Assembly (NCBI GenBank): GCA_003993805.1
Contig: RSEF01000004.1
Location: 12,206,459-12,270,458, forward strand
Origin: Himantopus leucocephalus
Taxonomy: Eukaryota; Chordata; Aves; Charadriiformes; Recurvirostridae
Length of the DNA: 64,000 nucleotides
Direction of reading: 5' to 3'
The notes below the pieces were generated by a model. The model searched no databases. It saw only the letters and a program-made list of their open reading frames with translations, and was not told the DNA's origin. A program made the position numbers and the translations under genes. The number at the start of each line of letters is the position of its first letter. Position 1 is the stretch's first letter. Of this stretch, positions 46,387 through 59,852 are shown piece by piece.

Positions 46387-49300
46387 CTTTTAAAAAGCAA
46401 TAGTGAAGTTGTATATCGTGTGAAAATACACCCATGATTTTAAAAGTAATTGAGTGTGTATGCAGAATTCTTTTGCTGTTCAGTATCAGTGCACCTGTCA
46501 TACAGATCGAGTGGATATCAATGTTATTCTTTTCCTGTATGAAAAGTGTGACCTTGATAAAAAGACCTGCATTTTGAGATTTAAGTGCCCTGAAGTAATC
46601 AAGTTGCAGCAGCCAAACTTTGGCCTGAGGTTGGTTGCATTGTTTGGTTTACAAGTTTAAGTACTAAAAAGAACTACTATGATCCCTGTCATGTGTTCGT
46701 TTTGGCAATTGTTACAGTGAGTTGTTCTTTCTCTTATTGAGGATGTCAGGATTTATAACAGCAGAAACCAATAGACTTGTACTAGATGTAATGTAAACGA
46801 ATGGAACCCCCGATGTGTTGTTTGTCTTTGTAATTTATTATACTTTAGCTTTCTGTGAACTTTTAGTAAATCCACATTGGAACTACTTTACATCATTAAT
46901 AAATCACTTCTTCCCAGCTGTATGTTCACCAAGTAGTTATTGCAAGACAAACATGCAGCACAAAGAACATCTGAAAAGCTTAAGATGTCCTTTCAACAGA
47001 GGGATGTGTTAACTGTAAACACACAATTTTCTGCAGATTTCAAGCATTCCATTAACGGACATTAAGAGTTATTTGGTGTCAAATAATAATATTTTCAAGT
47101 ATAAGAGTGTGGGGAAAGAAAGGGGGAGAGGGGAAGAAACTGTATGCTCTTGCTGTTCTACAGATATGGGCTTGGATCTCCTGTGCAGCACCTCTCTATA
47201 ATTGGGATCAAGTGAATCTTAACTATACTTCTAAATGATTCTTTAGTAACAGAGAAAACAGGCTTGAAATTTTCAAATTCAGCATGGAGTTATTGAAGAG
47301 TTTTTATAATGCCTGACTAGTGAAAGCTTTATCCCAAGGCATAAAATAGAATCTTTTCCAGTGTTTGCAAGCTGAATAATCACATTGAAACAGCTTAGAA
47401 AAAGTATTTTTAATGACTGAGGAAAGTTATTCACTGTGGATAAGAGCTGGAAAGCTGCACAATGTAATTCTAAAAGAGGTCAACTTTGTAGCAGGATAGA
47501 GATACTAGATTTTGATCACAGTCCTGGCTATGTTTTTTCCGAGTAGACTGGATGGCTTTTTCTAAGTGGAAAGTCTTCTGTTGGCAGGAAGTATCAGAAT
47601 AAAATGGAATAATATTTGTGTAGGTTCAATGCACTCCAGTAATTGCTTGAGGTAAATTATTTTAGCGAAAATTAACTGAGTTCTCTTACAAACTTCAGTG
47701 TCTGTGGTAAGCCTGGGCAGTTCCTCAGCCACCATATACCATATGCCTTCCTTTCCATTTCCCCCCACGCTAAACTCCTTTCTCATATAATTTTTAAATG
47801 AATATGTGACTTTTATTCTTCCCTAAGAATCTGTATGAATTTGCAAAGCTTTCTGTGATAGCATCTGATAAAGTGGAGGCCCTTGATGTAAAACTTTTAA
47901 AATGCAAAAATTCCATCTCTAATATATCTGTTCCGTCCCATAGTTAATTTTGGATGTCTTGCTCCTAATCTGCATTTTGATTTCTGCACAGATTATTTTT
48001 ATAGGGAGATTACTAGCACAAATGCATTTAATAAGATTTTGTTTGTTTCGCAGAATGAATCTTCCAAAGCCCTGAGGCTCTCTAGTATATTGCATTAAGT
48101 ACTATTCACTGTATTAAATATCAGCAGAACATGAGCAGCACTAGTGTGCAGGGTGTTAATGAGAGATGTTGTTTTTCTTTCCCTGTCCCGGATCATCTAA
48201 TCCATTATATGGATGCCTTTCATTACATTTCCTTAGAAGTTAAGAACTTCTAAGTAAGTGGCATTTTGAATTAAGTCATCACTTAATGCATTGCAGAAAG
48301 AATTTGGGGCTGTTGGGGGAACATAGTATAAAGTTCAAGGAAGTTAAAGCTCCGTGAGTTGAAGTTTACAGGAGCTGCACTATACATTGTATGCGTTGAG
48401 CAGAGCATGGCTGTGTGAAAATCAAGTAGGCCTAGATCAACAAGAGGTTTCTATACCTGATTGTAATACCCGTGCTTAATCAACACTAACCCTCGTGCTT
48501 ATTGTACCTAGTACTGACTGCATAAGTGCTTTTATCTATACAGTCCCTGGTTTGCTAGATAATTCTGGAAGTGCCACGGTCTTAGTGCAGCTGAGCTGCT
48601 CAACGCTCCGTTGTGTGCAAAACATACCAAGATTAACAACACAGGGGTGTTCTTGAAGCAAGACCTGTTCTGGTGGTTTGGGGGTACCGTTACTGTCTGG
48701 AGCTCAAGCGATTTAGGGCGCAGGAGTTTTCTGTTACAAATTTACCTTGTGACCAGGCTTGTGCTTGGTCGTGTGTATACCACGTGACTGCAGCACTGGT
48801 ACTTTCCTCTCAGTCTCACTTGTAGTGAAATCAAGACCAGAGCACCCCATTCGTGGTGTGGATGCGGGGTCCTCCAGCAGTTAGTGCTCCAGCCACGCGC
48901 AGTGCGTGCTTAGGATGGGCAACTGGCACAAACTTTATTGCTGGTAAGATCTTTCTTGTTCCTTTTGAGGTATATTCATGTATGTTCTTCTGCACTTTAT
49001 AGTCAGCACAGAAAGTCTGCAAGTGCCTAACAAATAAGGCCTTGCAGCTTCCCAGTCATTTCATGAGCTTAGTCCCAAGGAGTTTGCTCATTCAATTCAA
49101 GTCTGCTCCAACTCATACGCCCTCATGCATACAGTAGTAATTACGGTGCTTTAAGGATGTGTTGAAATGACATTATGCTTTGTCAACAGGGTACTGCTAC
49201 TGACTGTTGTCATGGAAAATTTATATTAGCAACATTGCTAAGTAGGATGTTTACTCGTTTCTTCGTGACCTGCAACAAACGATGCCACTGTACCTTGCAT

Positions 49301-52300
49301 GCTGTTTAATAGAGAACATAACGTTAGCGGGGAGTTACATCCTATCAAAATGCAGTATCACCATGAAAAAGAACCCCACCAATGATTATATCTCTCACAG
49401 CTTTCAGTCATTTTCTTTGATATTATAGGTGCCTGCATTTGTATCAGCTAAGGGTCCGTCAAAATACAATTTTATAGCTGTTCTAATCATAACTGTACTA
49501 TGTGTATTAGTATTAACTTTACCTCAGTCTTTTTGAAGTCACAAAAACATCCCGTGTTTAGGAGATGTGTGCCAGATCTCCGTTTCACTGTTGAGGAGTG
49601 TGAAGCTGTGGCTCAGATCTATGTGCTCAAACCTGCTAAGGAGCAGGTGCGTCAGGCTGAATTAGAGGACTTAGGGAAGCTGCAGAATCCTTTGCTTAAA
49701 GATAATAGACTTTCCAAAGCTAAGGGAAACTAAAAGCTCCTACTAAAAGCAGTGAGTCTCCGTCCAACTTTAATGGACTGGGTCAAATCATGGAGAGAGC
49801 TGACGGTGTGTGTTGCAAACATAACTTTTAAAGGAAAAAGAGCCACCTTTTCACATTTAAAATTTGCAGATATTGCCAGGGAGAAGATTTTGAGTGCTTG
49901 TACTGTTGGCATCAGGAGATAAGGAAAGACTTGGAAGGAAGTTAGGAACAAAACCAGAAGCAAAACAGAGGAATTGTGAATCCAGTCCTAAGAAGAAATC
50001 AAAAGCAGCCCATACACAGGGACCCACCTGACACTGTGTTTATACACGCGTGCAGTAGTTTATATATTGGCTGATTAGGTACAGCAAAGGAGAGGAGTGA
50101 GGGGGTGGAAATGGTTCTTCCTGAGTTGAGGTGTTTTCAGTTGCTGATAATAAACATGATTGTTAAAGTTACTGTCAATGGCAAAGGCTATAGGAGCAGA
50201 CTATCTTAATATATCTGTGTATTATTGTGTTTCTCGCTTTTTTCCTAAAAGCTGTTTTGGTCTTAGGAACCTCAGGCAGTCAAACTCACTACCTCTTCTT
50301 GAACCTGTAAGTTTGGCTTAAAACATAATGAGATTTTTAGAAAACAATGAATGTTTACTGCTTTTTATTTGCCTTCTAGTTTTTGAGCCTGTACGTCCAA
50401 CTATATGTTGAGAAACATATTCATTAAATAAAATCTGGGAAAAAAAATAATCTTACTTGGGCTTATGAATTCAGGAACCAGAGAAGCAGCTGCATGACTT
50501 GGAATGTGTCATCATTTAACATAAAAATTTGCTGAAGTTGATCACTTGCATATACTTCAAGGAATCCCAATGAATTCTTAGTTTTGATTTGCATTATGTG
50601 TCTACTGTTCATATGGAAAGTTTAACACTTTCTCAAAGCTGTGCTGCTCTAAGAGGCCTCAGTGGTCATTCATAACTAACTAGAACCTTTGGTCTCTTAA
50701 AAAAATAGTCCATTTTAGTTCAAGAAATGAGGCATTTTTGAAAACTGCTCTTTATCTGAAACTCTAGTTGTGATGTTAAGTGCTATGATGAGCTGTCATA
50801 TGATCCTGTTGTTGTTGCAAGGAGTCTGCACTGTTATAACTTCAGTTATAACTAAAATCAAGAAGTAAAGAGTTCTTTTCAAAGTTTGCTCTTTTGAATA
50901 TGATTAGATGTGTTCCCTCAGATCAGGACTAGCTGACCAGTTGGCTAACTCCTTTACTCTTCTTGTCCTACGTTACACTTATTTTAACTCCAATATGTGA
51001 CATATCTTTGCTGAAAGGCTGGGTGATTATTCTAAAGTATGCCACCAACTCCTTCTCATACAGGAAAGAGGCAAGCAGGTATGAAGTATGACAAATATTG
51101 CAGTAGCTCTGACAAAATCTTCATTGCTGTGTTTTCTTCAGGCTCTACAACCTAGTGTTAAGCACCAGTTGCATCACAACTGGCTTTTGAGTCGAGAGGA
51201 GAAGCAAAAAGCTCTCTGTTACTTCCTCTGTTTTAATTCTGTTTGGAGAAATCTAGAGTGTGTTTGCTGAGGTGGTGTTTGGGTGCAGTAGTCAGCTAAA
51301 ACATTGGGTGGAAGAGATCCAGTGTTGTTGGAGTACAGAAGAAAATATTTATGAAGCTTTAAGACAAAGCTTAAATATGCCAATTTAGAAAGTAACATGA
51401 TTCCTGGATGTTATGTCAGTGTCTGATACCTGCTTGGTAGTATTTAGGCTGTGCTATCACTAATTATGGGGCAAGCAAGTAGTGGCAGATAGTTGGAGAA
51501 ATGTTTGAAGGCATGCTGCTTATCGCGGGTTAAATTCCGTCTCGAGCTAGGCAAGATCAACTTAAGGCTCATTTATTCATTTGACAATCTAATCTTCTAT
51601 AAGTGTTCTGCCTCTTCAGGGAGGATGCTTTTTGGTTAGTAAATATTTATCAATGCTAACGTCTTTTTAAAAGTGCATTCGTATCTTCATTGTTTAAAGA
51701 TAACATTTACTGGCCTGGGGGAGAGGGACGTAAGGGAACTGATTGTGTTCTTTTATTTCTCCCAAGATTCAAGCAGAAATTATTTATAATGTATTCCTAG
51801 CTCTTGCTGTTACAGAGAGAACTTTTGGCCTCTTAAAAAAGATATTTGGATATGTAATTAAATTTGGTGCAGCTACAATGTTCTCCCAAAGTTTGCAAAA
51901 TAGTCCTTCCGGCACCTTGATGCAGATTATATAATATAGCTATTAAGCATGGATTATCTTTGAAGGAAAGGCAGAGATTAATGACTCAAACTAAAATGAC
52001 GAATTAGATGTGCGTGATGAGATGCAGTCTTGTAGTTTTGTAGGAAATGGAACCAGAGAAGGTGAAAACATTAAAATGAGATTAATAGAGCCACATGCTT
52101 AAGTAAAAAATTTTCGCTAGCCTTCTGTATAGGGGAAAAAAGAAATGCTTGTTTGGCACATATTAAAAAGGCATATAATGGCTTTTTAGAACAGTCTGTC
52201 TGGCAATTGCAGTCTCACTTATTTTGTAGTAAGTGAGTCTGCAACTTTGACAAGTCTTCCTGGGAAGAGAAGAGACTCTGCAAAGTCCGTTCTGTAGAGT

Positions 52301-52489
52301 ATTCCTGAGAATTTCCAGAAATTAGTGTAGATTCAAATAAATTATATTTGTAAAGTTTATCTATACAGAGCTAAAGTGGTTGCCTTAGACCACATAAAGA
52401 GATGTGGTCCGTGGAAGGAATTTCTCCCCAGTCGGTTTGGTAACGACTTGTTGGCTTTTTTTTTTTTTGCTTGAATAAGTTTCAGTCCA
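46387..52489. other. AT-rich non-coding stretch
   Basis: No gene or transposable element was recognised. Open frames of up to 77 codons (49500-49733 plus, 49730-49963 minus) have no recognisable domain. The interval 48540-48920 is mildly CpG-richer than its surroundings. Confidence 0.45.
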
Positions 52490-52870
52490 CTTCCTGGGAT
52501 CACCTGGGTATTTTGTTCAGCAGATTTCTGTCGTTATGGGTAATGCAGGTAGGATGATCCTGCCTCTGTGGCTGTGAGAGCTGGAGCCCGTTTGGGGGCT
52601 CTGCCTTGCAGCCTGCGGTGTTACAGGAGCAGCTGCTCGTGTCAGGCAGCAGTTCAGGAGACAGGGCCCCAGCTTCTTTTTGTATGAACAGAACCATGTC
52701 CTGGGTTTCAAACCTCCGATGACGGATGCTGGGAGAGGCTTCTGCTGTTGCACTGGCTCCACCAGCTGAGCATGCGTTTCCAGTCTCCTTGTGTGACAGG
52801 GCAGCAGACCAGCCCCGGACCACCCGTTGGCCTGCAAACTGAAACGCTGGCAGTGCATGATGCCAAGTGA
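52490..52870. other. GC-rich block with two overlapping minus-strand frames
   Basis: About 380 bases are markedly GC-rich. On the minus strand two frames overlap for most of the block: 52517-52873 (118 codons) and 52500-52823 (107 codons). High GC lowers stop frequency, so both may be chance. Neither peptide has a recognisable domain. An old transposon fragment, an exon of a non-coding RNA or a regulatory patch are all possible. Confidence 0.3.
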
Positions 52871-55064
52871 CATCTTTTTCAGACGTGGTTAGTATCCGAT
52901 GTACCCTCAGACTTAGAGAAATCTGGACTGGTGTTGCTGCTCGTATGAAAGTTAACCTTCTGTAAAGATCTGTGCTGTTTTCTCCCTGTCTGCGAGCAAT
53001 GTATTAGTGCTAATCCTTGTATAGCCCACCGCTACAGAAGGTACTCCGTCTTAAATGTGATGTGTACAGTTACCTGGTTGCATGCTCTGCTCAGATGAAA
53101 AGGTGCTGTGTTTTTTTGGTTTTGTTTGTTTAAGGAAGACTTACAGGAAGATAAGCAGTTCTTTTATCTTTGTTCTTATGTATAACCGATCTTTCTGGCA
53201 GGCTTATTTTGAATGGAAAAAGCTCCATTCATTTCTAAGGTGGTTGAAAAAGAGACCAATTAATGTAGTGTGAATTCATACTGTAGATACAAATTAAGAT
53301 GCTTTAATCTTTAGATAAATCAGGTTGTAGATAGGGCTTCTGTGCTTGTCTATGTCACAGGAAGAGGTTACTATGATCAGCTGCCTGTCACCACCCTTCT
53401 GTGGGTGCCTGCTAAAAGAGCTGCTCACATGAATAGTCTCTAAAAAATCCCTTTAAATGTGTAGGTTTAAGCAGTTGAAATTAGTGGGCTGATTTAAGTC
53501 ATTAGTTTCTTGACTGAATTAGGTGAATCTGGGAGCACTTGCACAAGCGGTGTCTGCCAGCAGATTATCTGTGTCCTGGCAGTATTTTGCAGTAGACAAG
53601 TAGATGAGTATTGCAACTCTTCCATTGAATTAGGTACATCTGGAAGAGGGTATCTGTCTGCATCCTTTTTTTTTTCTTCCCAATTCTGTTGGTAATTTTG
53701 ACCTTTTAGATATACATTCTCTTTCTTTCTTCAAAATGGGAGTCATATGAATGAGCACTTCCTTAAGTTGTTTTGAACTTCATTACCTATGGTGAGCCTA
53801 TTTCATAAATAGTGTGTAATGGGGTGTTTTGTAAGTGGTATGATGAAGGAAGCACAGAAAGAAGGGTTTGGATATGTTAGGTCTGTTTAAGTCTGTGGTT
53901 AATGTTGGGAAATCTAGCAGGTGTAAATAAGAAGAATTTAACTTTTTCTACACTTGTTTTACCTCTGAGGCAAGATTCTCAAGCCAATAGAAGTTATCAA
54001 GCCTATCGAGTTCACCCATCCCTATAGTTTGCTGATTGTACATTGAATATATCTGATTGGATAATATTCTATACAATACACAGTGATTCAGTGACTAATT
54101 ACTACTTGCTCCTTTCTTGCTAATTGTTTCATATTAATTTTCTGAATGTATTCCTAAAGTCAAAGTAATTGATTTCCAGTAGATGTCATTCAGTTTAGTT
54201 CCTTTTTCACTGTGCGTAGTCGGTATATTATGAGAAAAGTTTGATTAGATGGCTGACTGCCTAGCGTCTCTCTGGGTAACTGCAGAGTTAAAATGGGATT
54301 AAAGTGCATTCCAAGTTATTCATGTTTTAATGACCACTCACTTGACTTTCTGCTGAAGGTGGGGAACAATTTTCTTCCTTACTGCTTCCTGGCTAAGGCA
54401 GAGGCTGAATGAATTCAGAAATACTGTACCTATCTGTTGTGCTGGGTATCTCTGCCTCCCCACTTTTTCCAGTGACTTGTCTTTCTGTCCGCACAAAGTA
54501 ATTTGCTTATTCTGACTGCTCAAAGAAGGGGCCTTTCCCTGCTTTTCTGCTCCGTGTTCCACCCACCTACACATACACACAGACCATACTCATATATTTG
54601 TTTGGAGTAAAATAGGACTTAACATTCCCTGAACACCACTTAAAGGGAAATTCTAAACAGTATCTGGAATTAATCATGTTTTGCTAGTGTAGATATATTT
54701 TCTGCATGGCTCTTACAGCAAAATCAAGCTTTGAGTATTTCAGAAATTGAGGTTACTGGGCCAATTTAGAGGCAATATAGACATAGGCTTTGTGATGGTA
54801 TTTTGTCAAAAATGCTGGGGTTTTTTGCAGCAGTGTAATAGTATTTGAACCTTAGTGGTGGACTTCCTCTTCAAATAGAGTGTAGGCTCTTCCTGCTCAA
54901 ATACTTCCTCCTTGCACTACCTCCATGTCCCATGTATGGTGATGACATTACCAGATATTTTAGTCCTGCATATATAAAAGCTGCAATGGTAATAAAGGTA
55001 TGCCTTCAAATATTTTTGTTTAACTTGTTGGCGCAGAGTTAAGTGATGTGGGATAGTACTGGAA

Positions 55065-55103
55065 TGTTTGGAGACTGTGGTGTTTAGAGACTGTGTTGTT
55101 TAG
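55065..55103 (+). repeat. short tandem repeat, 16-bp unit
   Basis: TGTTTGGAGACTGTGG is followed by TGTTTAGAGACTGTGT and a partial third copy TGTTTAG. Confidence 0.65.
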
Positions 55104-56035
55104 TAAATAAGTATTTTTTTCAAGTGAGGACTGAGGCCTGTTTTAGGGTTGTGGAAAGATCAGCAGTTCAGTTCCACGAAGATGTGGGAGTGAGGAAATA
55201 CTTGCAGACAGTAATTACAGCCTGGTTTTATTCCCCTGCTGAGGACAAATGGAGGTGCTGATGCCTGGGGAGGAGGAGGGACAGAGGGGATGGAAGGGTG
55301 GCAGGAAGACAGATGAGGCTAAAGGGGTTGCATTTTAAAAATGTTTGAAAAACACTGTCATAAGTGGTTAGAAAAATTTTAATGTTAGCTTGTGATAGAG
55401 AAGAAACAGCATGGAATAGCTCAGTGATTGATGACTCACTCAAGATTCAGTTAGGAAAAAAATAATCTTTAAATAAACTGTATAGTACTTGAGATGCTCT
55501 GATACTGAGGTACTTCAGGTACAGAGGAAATACTGTTCAGGTTCCAGTTTGGGATGAGACTGCTCTGAAAACTTGGTCACCATTGGCAGTTTGTTTCTGG
55601 CCAAAGCCGACCGGTCCAAATCATTGTATTGTTCACATATTCTCATTCCAGAATTTTGTATGTAGCCAGAAGGGTGCTTAGCTTTTCTGTTTGAGAGTAA
55701 TGCATTGGCCATCTGCACTCTCTGCTCCTTCAGGCTGAATACAGCTTTTGCCTAATGGTTTCCTCTCAAGAAGAACTTAATAAAATCTGCAGTAGATGAA
55801 ACAGTGAATCACAGTCGCACAGTTTAGCACATACTGGGCTTATCTCACAAACAATAGGATGCCTTGGTCTGGTTTTGGATTTGGCTCAATATGACTATCA
55901 TCTGTTATTTTTAATACAGAGCTCCTGTTGCCTACAGTGGGACTTGTCCTTACAGGATGATGGCAGAACATGTATAATACTCTGAAATATCCTTAAAAAT
56001 ACCTACATGCTATGTACTTTGTTTCATATTAACTT

Positions 56036-56050
56036 CTGCAGAGGGCGCTG
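56036..56050 (+). promoter_or_regulatory. CTCF-like site
   Basis: CTGCAGAGGGCGCTG agrees with the CTCF core consensus (C-C-A-S-Y-A-G-R-K-G-G-C-R-S-Y-R) at every position from its second C except one, T in place of A. It includes the full AGRKGGCRSY part. The orientation is plus. CTCF sites organise chromatin loops, and strand matters for pairing. The call rests on motif agreement alone. Confidence 0.3.
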
Positions 56051-59000
56051 GACCTACTCCAGCAAAGCACTCAAACATGGACTTGTAGGCACACAAATAG
56101 CTTCTGTTCATGTAGTATGGCTTGGCACAAATCCAAAAATAAGTACCTGCTCACAGAGGGACTATGTTGGAGCTACTGAGGGCTACTGAAGTCAGTAGGA
56201 GTGTGTTAGTATGCTTAATGTTAAACAAATGGATAAGTGCTGGCTTAGCCCACAGTGTTTGACATCTTCAGAATAGATTTTTCTCTTGCTCACTGAACCC
56301 TCTCTCCTTTCCCCCAGGACAATGGTTCTCTGGTTTTCCGTCACCTGCGTTGAAGTTCAGCATGCTGTCTTCACATGGCGGTTGATTTGAGAGCTGTAAA
56401 GACAGCATCAATTGTAGTGGCAACACCATCCTAATCATCCAAGTTATGACTGCTGGGTTTTTTTCAGTTTTAGCACCCAACTTTAACTCCTTAATGGGGA
56501 GATACCTTATAGTAAAAATACTTGCATGAGCATGTGCATATTCTGAGGCCTAGTGAATAATGATGGGCTTTAAAAATCTCAGTTCTGTGGCTGGCTTTCC
56601 TTCTCACCTTGTATCTGTGAACCTAAGACAAGAGAGTTCAGCTACTTTGTGGATTGGTGCTTCTTGTGGTACAATGAGGAATATGAAACATACCTTCTGA
56701 GTAGCATAGTCCTGTTTGCCCAGCTGTCTCTACTGTTAAGATGTAATACCTTTGTTGGACAATAATTGTCAATCCCAGCTGTTTTATGGATGAGACTGAA
56801 TGAGGTGATTTTAAGTGGCTGTCTATTTGAAGTGGAGTGTTATAAAATACAGAAAAACACGAAGTCTTCAAGTCTTCAAGCAGGAAGGACAGGAGGAAAG
56901 GGAATTTTACCAGGCATATATGAACTCTGAAGATTCTGAATGGCTTGTTATAAGTTCTGTTTAAAAACAAAGCAAAACAACCCATAAACTGCTAAAAGTG
57001 TATCTGGATGCATTCACATAATTTCCAAAGTCTGCCAGGGTTTCAGGGGTAGTAACCTCTAAAAATCTCTTGTAGCAACAGGTAGAGCTGGGAAATTGGT
57101 ATGGAGAACGCTTTGAATACAAATCTCTGCTCACAGTTAATAATTCAAAATAAATTTAGCATCTGGTATATTGGGTTTTTTGTTGGTTTTGTTGCTGATC
57201 TATGCCTTACAGACAATTTCTGAGCTATACCTTATTGTAGACAAAGAATAAGAGAAAATTCCCGCTAAAAAGGATTACAAACTAAGTAGAAAAGATGGGT
57301 AAAGTTATGGGAAAATGAAAGTATCTCTATTTTACAGGTGAAGTTATGAAGCTTGGAGAGCTTGTTTAGAAATACACAGAATGCCAGTGGTCCTACTGAG
57401 AACTGACACAAGCTGATCCTACATGTTGTGGAACCAGGACATGATATGTTTCCGGATCCCTTCAGAAAGCCAAACTAAAGCTTTTTGCTACAGGATATAA
57501 TCTGTTTTCTGTCTGACATAGTGGTGATATTAAAGCTTATTAGAATTAATCATCAGTTTAAATCGCTTCACCACTTAATCCTAGAGAGTATCACCTTCTC
57601 GTGTTTTCTTCCTGTGATTTTCAGAGAGGTCCCCTCAAGGTTTATTGTCAGAAAGGCTAAACGATTCCTGTGGTGCATCATGAAACAGAATGTGCAACGT
57701 TACTAAACTTTGTGTGAATGCTCATTTCAGAACCTCTTCACAAAACCTCACTTCAGGAATGTGTAACGGAGAAGGGGCAGGTGGCAGTTTGCCATTGCAG
57801 CTTTGTCACATGCCTGGTTCTGAAGGATGCACTGTTTTGGTGTTTGAAGGTGTTCCTGGCTCTGCTGAATTCCATCATAGGTTGCTGATGACTCAGGCCT
57901 TGTAGTGGAGCTGGCTTTTACCTGCCTTCGGCAAAATTGGAGTTCGCTCTTCCTGCATAAATTGCTTATGTTTTTTTTAGTGGGAGGGTTTCCTGTGTGC
58001 TTTTTTTTAAACTTAAAAAAAACCCCTTCGGATCACATTGTAGGTCTAAATAGTTGCTGTAACATGTAAATGCTGGCCCATATCTCACTAACGTTTGCGT
58101 GCAATTCCTGCAATTGCCATTCTCACAGTAGCAGAATTTAAGCACAGGACTGGAAGGGCAGTCTGGAATTAGTCTCAAAATTTTTGAATTTTTTGATGTG
58201 GAGCCTCAGAGTGGGTTTCTGGTCTATGACTACTAATACAAATAATGTATTAATTAATTTCTTGGAGAGACATAATGATCCCAAAGATGCAGCATATGTC
58301 TCAACAGGGATCAGTTTTCCATGGACACTGCTTAGTAGTCCCACAGGTCATTATATTCCATATACTCTCTTTCACTTCATTTACAGCAGTGGTCAATGGA
58401 TGATGGTGATTCCCACGGCACTTTTTTTTTTTTTTATGATGAGTTTATTAGTATATACCTCTTTTGAGGATGTTGTGCCATTTTATGACCAGAGTGCAAC
58501 TGTAAGTCTGCTGACATCACTGGAACTTGCTTCTAATCTGCCTGTTTTGTGTTTGTGCTGATCTCAAGGTAGAGCTGAGGTTAGCTGGCTGTCCATGGAA
58601 ACATTTTATTTTAAAGCTGATTTTTAATTTTTTTTTTTAAAGAAAAATATAATTAAACTATTATTTCAAAATAAAAGTCAGATTTCTAGAGTATCACAAA
58701 GAGAATACTTTGATTGAGGGTCAGTGTTGAAGTTCACTAGAAGGTAGATTTGGTTTGCAGTCCCTGTTTGTCCCATGCTGGAAGGTTCCATAATCTTAGT
58801 TATTGTCAGTGCAATGTTTGTGTTTCTGCTTCATCAATTGGTCTAGTAAATGATTCTGTACAGTTTTAAGATGGAATAATTAACAGATCCGTGTGAAACA
58901 CAACCTTACATAACTGAGGGCGTAGTAACTTATGTCAAGTCAAGGAGCCTGAAGGACAAGCAATGAGTGTCTGTGGGGGATAGCACCTCTTAAACTGGAG

Positions 59001-59578
59001 GTGCTGCTGAAGGGACCCTACTATGGCAACACAGCCACAGAGCCCATCAGCTACGATGGGGTAACTGCCTGCCCATTTCTATACTCTTACTGTGCAGTAA
59101 ATGCAGGTATTTTACTAAAGGCATGTAGGTTGTCTTGTAAGTGAATATTCTGATTTGGACTAGTTCAAATCTGACTTAAGCTTCCAGGGTCTACAAGTGT
59201 AACTGCCTCTTGAGTTTAAATGCTTTAGGAATTGAATTGATTTGTCCAAGACCACATCTCTCAGTCCAAACTTGGATCTTAGGTGTATTTTTCATTTCAA
59301 GCTCAATAAAGACTTTCTTTATACACGGTTTATAACTGGTGGGATAAGTTCACTGTGTTACGTGCTATGCCTTGTACTCTGGCACAGGGAATGCAAAATT
59401 CTGGATCTGTTCGTTCCATGGCTTATGTAGAATTTTAATATATGTTAGTTTGTTTGAAGGAGTAATATGTGAACTGAAACTAAAAAAAAATTGAAAAAGA
59501 TTGAAAAATACCAACACGGTATTCCATCCCGTCTGCCTCATGCTCAGTATAAAAGCTGAGGGATCAAAGGGTCAGGTC

Positions 59579-59594
59579 TTTTTTTTTTTTTTTT
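59579..59594 (+). repeat. T16 homopolymer
   Basis: Sixteen T in a row, about 220 bases left of the CR1 fragment. No clear relation to it can be shown. Confidence 0.7.
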
Positions 59595-59710
59595 CTCAAT
59601 GGCTGGCATCCGAGGAGGACTCTGTCTGCTTGTCTGCCTTTGATCCCAATCCATGCGTTCCTCAATTCAGATCCAGAATCCAGTTCCTGTCTGTCATTGA
59701 GTCCAGTCTG
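59595..59710. other. sequence of unknown origin left of a gap
   Basis: About 115 bases between a T-run and the 100-N gap. If the CR1 copy on the right continues across the gap, this would be its 3' side, but I do not recognise CR1 sequence here. Confidence 0.3.
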
Positions 59711-59810
59711 NNNNNNNNNNNNNNNNNNNNNNNNNNNNNNNNNNNNNNNNNNNNNNNNNNNNNNNNNNNNNNNNNNNNNNNNNNNNNNNNNNNNNNNNNN
59801 NNNNNNNNNN
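59711..59810. other. assembly gap, 100 N
   Basis: One hundred Ns of conventional size. It interrupts the CR1 fragment that begins immediately to its right. Confidence 0.98.
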
Positions 59811-59811
59811 T

Positions 59812-59852
59812 GTGCAGGACCTTGCACTTGGCCTTGTTGAACTTCATGAGGT
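59812..59852 (-). mobile_element. CR1 LINE fragment, reverse-transcriptase ORF
   Basis: Read on the minus strand this is the conserved CR1 stretch encoding MKFNKAKCKVLH, from the reverse-transcriptase polyprotein. Similarity ends at 59852 on the upstream side, so the copy is truncated there, and the downstream side disappears into the gap at 59711-59810. What remains is a non-functional fragment. Confidence 0.85.

Larger units (their letters stand above)
52871..59578. other. AT-rich non-coding stretch
   Basis: No gene or transposable element was recognised. It contains a 16-base tandem duplication at 55065-55096, a doubled AAGTCTTC at about 56862-56878, the CTCF-like site at 56036-56050 and T-rich runs near 53669 and 58423. 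The largest frame, 125 codons at 58184-58561 (plus), is unrecognised. Confidence 0.45.
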
